Source: Burkholderiaceae bacterium
Lineage (GTDB): Bacteria > Pseudomonadota > Gammaproteobacteria > Burkholderiales > Burkholderiaceae_C
Assembly (NCBI GenBank): GCA_023150375.1
Contig: JAKLLA010000001.1
Coordinates: forward strand, 62,001-126,000
Direction of reading: 5' to 3'
Length of the DNA: 64,000 bases
The translations under genes were made by a program, and so were the position numbers. Positions 56,962 through 64,000 of this stretch are shown here, piece by piece. Numbering within the stretch: the first letter of the stretch is position 1; the number at the start of each line of letters is the position of its first letter. The notes under the pieces were generated by a model. It worked only from the letters and a program-made list of their open reading frames with translations, made no database searches and had not been told where the DNA came from.

Positions 56962-57831
56962 ATGACATCTCCGCGATCCGATCCCGACGCCCCCGAGACC
57001 GACAGCCGGCCACAGCGCGGCATCCAGAGCATCGAGGTGGGCGGCCAGCTGCTGCGCGCCCTGGTCCAGGAAGGCCGGCCGATGGCATTGAAGGACCTGG
57101 CCCGTGCGGCCGGCATGGTGCCGGGGAAGGCCCACCCCTACCTGGTCAGCTTTGCCAAGCTGGGCCTGATCGAACAGCAGACGAGCTCCGGCCACTATGG
57201 CCTGGGGCCGCTGGCGCTGCAATTGGGGTTGATCAGCCTGCAGCAGTTCGACCCTCTGCGCCTGGCGAGCGAGCGCATGACCTCGCTGGCCCTGGAACTG
57301 GGTCACACGGTGGCGCTTGCGGTGTGGGGCAATCGGGGCCCGGCCGTGGTGCGCATCGAGTACGCCCCTTCCCCGGTTCACGTGGCGATGCGCCACGGCA
57401 TGGTGATGAGCCTGCGCGGCACGGCCACCGGCAAGGTCTTCGCGGCCTACCTGCCGCGTCCGACCGTGCTGGCAGCCCTGGCGGCCGAGGCGGCCTGGGC
57501 AACCGCCGCCGAGGGGTTCCGCCAGGACGGCCATCTGCCGCCGTTGCCACCTACACCGGGACGACCGGCCGCGGGGGTGGACGCGACCTTCGAACAGGAA
57601 CTGCAGCGCGTGCGGGCAGCCGGCCTGGCCGGCGTGGTCGACGAAGCGGTCGTGGGCGTCAGTGCACTGGCCGCACCGGTGTTCGACGCGGGCGGGCGCA
57701 TCGTGGTGGCCGTCACGGCCATCGGCCACAGCGCGGGCTTCGATGCGGCGGCCTGCGGCCGCGTCGGTCTGGCGCTGAAGGCCTGCGCCGACGAACTGAC
57801 CCGCCAGACCGGCGGACGATTCCCGGCCTGA
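56962..57831 (+). CDS. IclR-family transcriptional regulator
   Basis: 289 residues. Winged HTH (GIQSIEVGGQLLRALVQEGRPMALKDLARAAGMVPGKAHPYLVSF) followed by the IclR effector domain (RMTSLALELGHTVALAVWG, GLAGVVDEAVVGVSALAAPVFD). The ATG at 56962 lacks an obvious ribosome site. Divergent from the MBL/fahA operon, which it probably regulates in response to a homogentisate-pathway intermediate. Confidence 0.93.
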   Translation: MTSPRSDPDAPETDSRPQRGIQSIEVGGQLLRALVQEGRPMALKDLARAAGMVPGKAHPYLVSFAKLGLIEQQTSSGHYGLGPLALQLGLISLQQFDPLRLASERMTSLALELGHTVALAVWGNRGPAVVRIEYAPSPVHVAMRHGMVMSLRGTATGKVFAAYLPRPTVLAALAAEAAWATAAEGFRQDGHLPPLPPTPGRPAAGVDATFEQELQRVRAAGLAGVVDEAVVGVSALAAPVFDAGGRIVVAVTAIGHSAGFDAAACGRVGLALKACADELTRQTGGRFPA

Positions 57832-57904
57832 GGCCCGGCCGAGACGCCTGCTCGAAGCGGCGGCGGCGCCGCCGGACAGGCCGCTCGGCGCGACGCGGTG
57901 CGAC

Positions 57905-58573
57905 TCAGCGCGAAGCGAGCCGGTCGGTCAGCACCACCCAGCCGTTCTCCTGGGTCTCGATCAAGCCGCGCTCCTCCAGGTCCTTCATGACCCGGCTGAC
58001 CATCTCGCGCGAGGCGCCGACCACTTTGGCCAGATCCTGGCGCGAGACCTTGCTGCGGATGATGCGCTGGCCCTCTTCCTCGGCCGCCATGTCGAGCAGC
58101 GCACGCGCCACGCGACCGTAGACATCCAGCAGCGCCAGCGACTCGATCTGCCGGTCGGCATTGCGCAGCCGCGCCACCAGCCCGCGCAGGATCGCGTACG
58201 ACAGGCTGGAGGCCTCCGGCAGGCAGGCACCGAACTCGGTACGACCGAGCACCAGCACATCGGTCTGCACCTCGGCACGCACCGTCGCGGAATGGGGATC
58301 GCCGTCGATCAGGCTCATCTCGCCCAGGTAGTCGCCCGCCTCGAGGACGGCCAGGATCACCTCGCGCCCCCGCGCGTCCGAGGTGATGACACGCGCCCGA
58401 CCGGACAGCAGGATGAACAAGGCATCGGACTTGCGCCCCTGCTCGACGATGATCTCCCCCCGCCGGTAGCGCCGCTTGACCACGCCGTCGGCGATGGTCT
58501 GGGCCTGCTCGTTGGTGAGCATGGAAAACAGCGGCACGCGCCGGATCAGATCGAGATTCGAGAGCATCGCCAT
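57905..58573 (-). CDS. Crp/Fnr-family transcriptional regulator
   Basis: 222 residues. A cyclic-nucleotide-binding-type barrel (about 14-125: GEIIVEQGRKSDALFILLSGRARV, YLGEMSLIDGDPHSATVRAE) and a C-terminal HTH (VSRQDLAKVVGASREMVSRVMKDLEERGLI). It lacks the N-terminal Cys cluster of oxygen-sensing FNR, so it is CRP-like. Start at ATG 58573, with AGGAG 8 bases upstream. It lies between the IclR gene and trxB, facing away from trxB. Confidence 0.93.
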   Translation of the reverse strand: MAMLSNLDLIRRVPLFSMLTNEQAQTIADGVVKRRYRRGEIIVEQGRKSDALFILLSGRARVITSDARGREVILAVLEAGDYLGEMSLIDGDPHSATVRAEVQTDVLVLGRTEFGACLPEASSLSYAILRGLVARLRNADRQIESLALLDVYGRVARALLDMAAEEEGQRIIRSKVSRQDLAKVVGASREMVSRVMKDLEERGLIETQENGWVVLTDRLASR

Positions 58574-58665
58574 CGAGGGCACTCCTGCTTGGACGGATTC
58601 TTCTAGGGTTGCGACACAGGCCGGTTCCCTGCCGCAGCGCACGGCCCCTCCCGGGCGCCGGGTAA

Positions 58666-59814
<1,149 letters not shown>

Positions 59815-60039
59815 CTGCGTTTTGCCGCAATTGGACCCGCTGGAATCGAGTGCATCGAGGCCGGCGGAAGGGCCGACATCAGGCAGATCAGGGCGGCGGC
59901 TGCCGGCATCCGGGTGACCGGATCGCCGACGGGTGCCTTCAGGACGGATGCGTCGTCATGTTGCGTGCGGGTCACGCGACCTGCCGCGACGCGACGGCCT
60001 GCTCTGTCGGTCGCAACGAAACATGTCTGGAGAAGCGTC

Positions 60040-60273
60040 ATGGCACGCGTCTGTCAAGTCACGGGCAAGGGCCCGATGGTGGGGAACAACGTCTCCCACG
60101 CCAACAACAAAACCAAGCGTCGCTTCCTGCCCAACCTGCAGTACCGTCGCTTCTGGCTCGAGAGCGAGAACCGCTGGGTGCGCCTGCGCATCAGCAACGC
60201 GGCGCTGCGCCTGATCGACAAGGTGGGCATCGACCAGGTCGTCGCCGACCTGCGTGCCCGCGGCGAACTGTAA
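60040..60273 (+). CDS. rpmB: 50S ribosomal protein L28
   Basis: 77 residues, [20 protein letters not shown] then [18 protein letters not shown], the standard L28. GGAGA 6 bases before the ATG. Followed by rpmG after 18 bases. Confidence 0.98.
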   Translation: MARVCQVTGKGPMVGNNVSHANNKTKRRFLPNLQYRRFWLESENRWVRLRISNAALRLIDKVGIDQVVADLRARGEL

Positions 60274-60291
60274 TCCTGGAGGAACCCGACC

Positions 60292-60462
60292 ATGGCAGCC
60301 AAAGGCGGACGCGAGAAGATCAAGCTGGAATCCACTGCGGGGACCGGCCACTTCTACACCACGGCCAAGAACAAGAAGACCACGCCCGAGAAGCTCGAAT
60401 TCATGAAGTTCGACCCGAAGGCGCGCAAGCACGTCCTGTACAAGGAAGTGAAGCTGAAGTAA
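60292..60462 (+). CDS. rpmG: 50S ribosomal protein L33
   Basis: 56 residues. [20 protein letters not shown] through [21 protein letters not shown]. The zinc-binding Cys pairs are absent, the C-minus type usual in proteobacteria. GGAGG is 8 bases before the ATG. Co-transcribed with rpmB and followed by a terminator. Confidence 0.98.
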   Translation: MAAKGGREKIKLESTAGTGHFYTTAKNKKTTPEKLEFMKFDPKARKHVLYKEVKLK

Positions 60463-60505
60463 GCGCAGGGGGTGGTCGAAGGCCGCCCCGCCGCTTCTTC
60501 CTGGC

Positions 60506-60534
60506 AACCCGCCCTGGTCGAACCACGGCGGGTT
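60506..60534 (+). terminator. Terminator of rpmB-rpmG
   Basis: AACCCGCC and GGCGGGTT (60506-60513 and 60527-60534) close a hairpin whose inner GGT/ACC bases also pair, followed by TCTGTCGTT. It starts 43 bases after the rpmG stop. Confidence 0.75.
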
Positions 60535-60719
60535 TCTGTCGTTCAGGTCGGCCGCATCGTCGCGGACCTTGGCTTGGTGCAAGCCGCGCTCCGTTTCACC
60601 CCCTCCCCCATCCTTCCCCCAAAAGGGGGCCCTCTTCCGGCCCCCTGGACGTCGCCCGACCGCCTCTCCTAGAGTGACGCGCAAGTGCACCGCAAGGTGC
60701 GTTCCGACGGGAGGAAGGC

Positions 60720-62426
60720 ATGCCGACGTCCCTGCTGGTCGCGTTGCTGCTGGGTTGGCTGGCCCCAGGGGCGGTCGCCCAGTCGATCGAAGCCGCCGAG
60801 CAGCGACTGCTGATCGGACGGACACCCTGGCTGCGCCTGCATCTGCGCGGCTTCGAACTCGACCCCGCCCGTCTCGGCCCCGAATGCGTGCGCATCCGGC
60901 TGACGCAGGGCGACACGCCGCTGCCGGACGAATCGCTGCAGATCGGCACAGCCTCGCTCGCCCGAGACGGCAAGGTGCTGTTCGAGGTCACCAGCAGCGT
61001 CCCCCTGCACGAACCGCTGCTGCACGCCCGGGTGGAACTGGATTGCGGGGCACGCTATACCCGCGAGCTCTCCCTGCTCGTCGATCCCCCGCTGCCGTCG
61101 GCGCCGCAGGTTCACCCCGAAAGCCGGCGCAAAGCAGCCCGGCCCACGGGAGAGCCGGCAGCGGCGTCCCCCACCAGCCGCTCGAGCACCCTGACCCGCC
61201 CCACGGCCACCCAGGTGTCGGGAGCCTCTCGCCGCCCTCCACCCGGGCAGGTCGAAGCTCGGCAGGTCGTGCCAGGAGCGAGGCTGCATGCCAGCGGATC
61301 GCAGGCGACCCCCAGAGCGTCGGCGGGTGCGCGGCTGCAGATCGACGCCCCGGACATGGAGCAGCTCGTGACGGCCGTACTGCATGCCCTGGCGCAGCGT
61401 CCCGGCCTGCCCACGCGCCATGAAGATCGGACAGCCACCCCGGCGGGCCTGCGCCCCTTCGAGGCCGACTGGCTGCGCGAACTGCAGCGACTGCAGGAGG
61501 AGCAGCGCCAGGCACGCGCCCAGCTTGCCGCCCTGCAACTTCGCCTCGAGCGGCAGGAGAGCGAGACCCTGCAGCGCTGGGGCGCCATTGCCGCCACGGC
61601 AGCCGGCCTGATCGCCGCCAGCCTGTTGCTGCGACTGGCCCTCGAGCGGCGCCTGCCACGCCTGTCCTCCCGCGATCGGGCCAGCCGTGCCGCCACACCG
61701 CCGCCCGCGGAAGCCGCCTCCCCGGCGGACGGCCTGTCGACCCCCGAGGCCCTCGATCTGTCGGGCCTCGGGCCGCGGCCCCCCGGCCCGCGACCGCCGC
61801 CCCGAACCGCCGCCCCCGAAACCCCTCCGATCGGCAGCGTCCTGACCGAGCTGCCCTTCGAACCTCCGGTGGCACCCCAGGACGGCCAGGCGGCCCCGGT
61901 CGCCGAAGCCCCGCCCCCGCGTGCCTGGCCGGGCGCCGATTTCGGGGAACCGAGCCTGCTCGGACGCGGCTCGGCGCCGGCGCTGCGTCAGGTGGACGCG
62001 ATGAGCGCGGCCGGCTACCCGGGAGCCGCAGTGACCTTGCTGGAGAACGCGCTGCAGGCCCGTCCCGGCAAGAACCCCTGGCTGCTCCTGCGCCTGCTGG
62101 ACCTGTACCGGACGATGAACCAGCCCTGGAATCACGAGCGCGTCAGTGCCCAGCTGGAGGCGCTCTACAACGTCAGGGTCCCGCCGATGCGCACCGACGG
62201 CCGGCCTGGCTCGGAAGGCCGGGATCTGCTGGACTGCCCCGACCTGCTCGAACGCCTCGTGCAGGTCTGGTCACGCCCGGCTTCGGCGCGCGACTGGCTG
62301 CACCAGCGACTGCTGCGCGACGCAGGACTGCCCGCGGCGGATCTCGCCACCTTCCGGGACCTGCTGCTCCTGCACGATCTGGCGCGCCTGCGGCAGGAGC
62401 AGGACGAGGAGCGACCGGTGCGCTGA
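60720..62426 (+). CDS. FimV/TspA-like envelope protein
   Basis: 568 residues. Signal peptide ending in AVAQ (about 20), a periplasmic beta-domain with the FimV-type start (SIEAAEQRLLIGRTPWLRLHL), a disordered Pro/Ala/Arg linker (about 135-240), a coiled coil (about 245-285, LQEEQRQARAQLAALQLRLERQ), one membrane helix (about 290-308), a Pro-rich linker, and a C-terminal TPR-like part (AAGYPGAAVTLLENALQARPG). This layout resembles FimV, which assists type IV pili and polar organisation, but no LysM repeat is visible, so I give no symbol. GGGAGG is 5 bases before the ATG. Confidence 0.75.
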   Translation: MPTSLLVALLLGWLAPGAVAQSIEAAEQRLLIGRTPWLRLHLRGFELDPARLGPECVRIRLTQGDTPLPDESLQIGTASLARDGKVLFEVTSSVPLHEPLLHARVELDCGARYTRELSLLVDPPLPSAPQVHPESRRKAARPTGEPAAASPTSRSSTLTRPTATQVSGASRRPPPGQVEARQVVPGARLHASGSQATPRASAGARLQIDAPDMEQLVTAVLHALAQRPGLPTRHEDRTATPAGLRPFEADWLRELQRLQEEQRQARAQLAALQLRLERQESETLQRWGAIAATAAGLIAASLLLRLALERRLPRLSSRDRASRAATPPPAEAASPADGLSTPEALDLSGLGPRPPGPRPPPRTAAPETPPIGSVLTELPFEPPVAPQDGQAAPVAEAPPPRAWPGADFGEPSLLGRGSAPALRQVDAMSAAGYPGAAVTLLENALQARPGKNPWLLLRLLDLYRTMNQPWNHERVSAQLEALYNVRVPPMRTDGRPGSEGRDLLDCPDLLERLVQVWSRPASARDWLHQRLLRDAGLPAADLATFRDLLLLHDLARLRQEQDEERPVR

Positions 62427-62469
62427 AACGCGCAACCGGCCTGCGCCAGGCCCGGCTCGCCGCAACGAC

Positions 62470-63693
62470 TCAGGCGCGTACGGCGCGCAGGGTGCGCGCG
62501 AACTCCTGCAGGCTGGCGATGCCACTGTTCTCCGCGTGGCGACACCAGGCCTGCAGGTCACCGACCAGCTGCTCGGCCGAGACGTTGGTACGCGTCCACA
62601 GCGAGCGCAGCTCCTCGCGCATGGCCACCAACTGGGTCAAGGACGCGCTTTCGCTGCAGGCCTTGTGCACCCGTTCACGCAGCGGTGCCGGGATCTTCTC
62701 GGCATCGCGGTGCAGCCAACGCAACGCCAGGCGCATGTCGGACCAGCGCTCCGTGTTGCGTGCCCCTTGGGCCTGCAGGCGGCCCAGCTCCTCGGCGCAG
62801 ACCTTGCGCAGCTGCCGGGCGTAGGCCGCCATCACCTCGTAGCGGTGCGCGATCAGGGCCTCGAGCGTCTGGCTGTCGGCCAGGGGCTTGACCTCGCCGA
62901 GCTTCAGCTGCGGCGGGGTCTTGCGCACCCGCGCCATGCCCAGCCCCTGCAGCACCCGGATGTAAAGCCAGCCGATGTCGAACTCGTGTGGCTTGACCGA
63001 CAGCTTGGCCGAGGTCGGGTAGGTGTGGTGGTTGTTGTGCAGTTCCTCGCCGCCGATCACGATGCCCCAGGGCGAGATGTTGGTGGAGGTGTCGGCCGCC
63101 TCGAAATTGCGGTAGCCCCAGTAGTGCCCGATGCCGTTGATGATGCCGGCGGCGGTGATCGGGATCCAGAGCATCTGCACCGCCCAGACCGTCAGCCCGG
63201 CCGCACCGAAGAGCGCCACATCCAGCAGCAGCGTCAGCGCCACACCGTGCCAGGTGAAGCGGCTGTAGACATGGCGTTCGATCCAGTCGTCCGGGGTGCC
63301 GTGGCCGTACTTGCGCAGCGTCTCCTGGTTCCTGGCCTCGGTGCGGTACAGCTCGCTGCCGGTCAGCAGCACGGTCTTCAGGCCGCGAGTGATCGGGCTG
63401 TGCGGATCCTCGGGCGTCTCGCACTTGGCGTGGTGCTTGCGATGGATGGCCACCCACTCCTTCGTGACCATGCCGGTGGTCAGCCACAGCCAGAGCCGGA
63501 AGAAGTGCGACGGCAGCGGCCCGAGCTCCAGCGCTCGGTGCGCCTGGGCACGGTGCAGGAAGATCGTCACCGCGGCGATGGTGACGTGGGTGGTGACCAG
63601 GGTGAAGACAACGATCTGCCAGAGACTCGCCTCGAGCAGGCCATGAGCCAGCCAGTCGAGCAGGGCGGACCCGTACAGGGACACTTCGGACAT
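62470..63693 (-). CDS. Membrane fatty acid desaturase (delta-9 type)
   Basis: 407 residues. Three histidine boxes bind the di-iron centre: HRAQAH at 47-52, HRKHH at 84-88, HNNHH at 219-223. About four membrane helices surround them. A helical C-terminal extension of about 150 residues follows. It should introduce a cis double bond in acyl chains of phospholipids or acyl-CoA using oxygen, tuning membrane fluidity. ATG 63693 chosen at the conserved start (MSEVSLYGSALLDWL); upstream in-frame sequence is not conserved. Converges with the FimV-like gene. Confidence 0.93.
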   Translation of the reverse strand: MSEVSLYGSALLDWLAHGLLEASLWQIVVFTLVTTHVTIAAVTIFLHRAQAHRALELGPLPSHFFRLWLWLTTGMVTKEWVAIHRKHHAKCETPEDPHSPITRGLKTVLLTGSELYRTEARNQETLRKYGHGTPDDWIERHVYSRFTWHGVALTLLLDVALFGAAGLTVWAVQMLWIPITAAGIINGIGHYWGYRNFEAADTSTNISPWGIVIGGEELHNNHHTYPTSAKLSVKPHEFDIGWLYIRVLQGLGMARVRKTPPQLKLGEVKPLADSQTLEALIAHRYEVMAAYARQLRKVCAEELGRLQAQGARNTERWSDMRLALRWLHRDAEKIPAPLRERVHKACSESASLTQLVAMREELRSLWTRTNVSAEQLVGDLQAWCRHAENSGIASLQEFARTLRAVRA

Positions 63694-63847
63694 CGAAAAA
63701 CTCGGGAAATGGGGACCACAGAAACCCGGCCCCTGGATCTCCCAGGACGCCGCGGACACAGCCGGCGCCATGTCCGACCCATTCTATCGATGCCCTTGCC
63801 GATCGGCGACCCCTCCGGCCGATGGCGTTACCCCGTGGCCGGCAGGC

Positions 63848-64000
63848 TCAGCGCCGCTGCCAGACCGCCGCGAAGAATCCGTCGGTACCGTGCACGTGAG
63901 GCCACAGCCGCAGGTGGGAGCCGCCAGCCGCAGGTCCGGCCGGCGCCACGCCAGCGGCTTCGCCGCAGACCGGTTCGCCCCCTTCCGCCGCTTCGGGCGC
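63848..64000 (-). CDS. 3' end of an RsmB/NOP-family 16S rRNA methyltransferase
   Basis: Fifty residues run from the right edge to a TGA at 63848. They end in LRLWPHVHGTDGFFAAVWQRR, the closing motif of the RsmB/NOP2/Sun m5C methyltransferases (LRLWPH..GTDGFF). The preceding visible part is Ala/Gly/Pro-rich. The gene enters the window from the right and is truncated by the edge. It lies upstream of the desaturase in the same direction across a 154-base gap with no evident gene. Confidence 0.7.
   Translation of the reverse strand, partial: APEAAEGGEPVCGEAAGVAPAGPAAGGSHLRLWPHVHGTDGFFAAVWQRR

Noticed and set aside
57905-58573. Annotating the Crp/Fnr protein as an oxygen-sensing FNR
   Set aside because: The N-terminal Cys cluster for the iron-sulfur centre is absent.

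Overview
The window is GC-rich throughout and densely coding. It looks like a chromosome segment of a betaproteobacterium of the order Burkholderiales, most likely near the Rubrivivax/Leptothrix/Sphaerotilus/Ideonella group. This is inferred from gene content and order: hemC divergent from ppc, a hemC-hemD-hemX-hemY set, tamA-tamB, ftsK-lolA-rarA, rpmB-rpmG, and a fimT-pilV-pilW-pilX-pilY1-pilE pilus cluster. I see no insertion sequence, prophage or CRISPR array.

Layout. 0-5.5 kb: the 3' part of a membrane diguanylate cyclase, a MoxR-type AAA+ ATPase, a GNAT acetyltransferase and an S9 serine peptidase. 5.5-13.4 kb (minus strand): a complete minor-pilin/PilY1 operon of type IV pili, ending with a PilE-like pilin, and a second diguanylate cyclase upstream of it. 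13.6-21.2 kb (plus): a CoxE-like VWA protein overlapping tamA, then tamB, for outer-membrane protein assembly. 21.3-22.4 kb: a DmeF-like metal efflux carrier and tRNA-Arg(ACG), with a clear promoter and terminator. 22.5-30 kb: haem biosynthesis (hemC, hemD, hemX, hemY) divergent from ppc.

30-44.2 kb is the accessory part. On the minus strand, five small envelope genes of unknown role (30.1-33.1 kb, partly of visibly lower GC) lie downstream of an 1126-residue SARP/AfsR-like STAND regulator and a large lipoprotein. Divergent from these is a secreted HAF-repeat/PKD protein. Next come a tannase/feruloyl-esterase lipoprotein clearly related to MHETase, a Tat-exported DUF3237 protein, and a two-gene unit of unknown function.

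44.2-64 kb returns to core and catabolic genes: livFGMH (branched-chain amino acid import, without a binding protein here), alanine dehydrogenase divergent from an Lrp regulator, rarA-lolA-ftsK, fumarylacetoacetase with an atypical metallo-beta-lactamase-fold protein under a divergent IclR regulator, a Crp-family regulator, thioredoxin reductase, ribosomal proteins L28 and L33, a FimV-like protein, a fatty acid desaturase, and the 3' end of an RsmB-like rRNA methyltransferase at the right edge.

By theme, the segment serves cell-envelope construction (TamAB, LolA, pili, FimV-like protein, desaturase), with c-di-GMP enzymes beside the pilus genes, plus amino-acid/aromatic catabolism and haem synthesis. 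The least explained block is 30-44 kb. I did not find an unmistakable new system; the best candidates are the SARP-linked envelope cluster and the esterase/DUF3237 pair.
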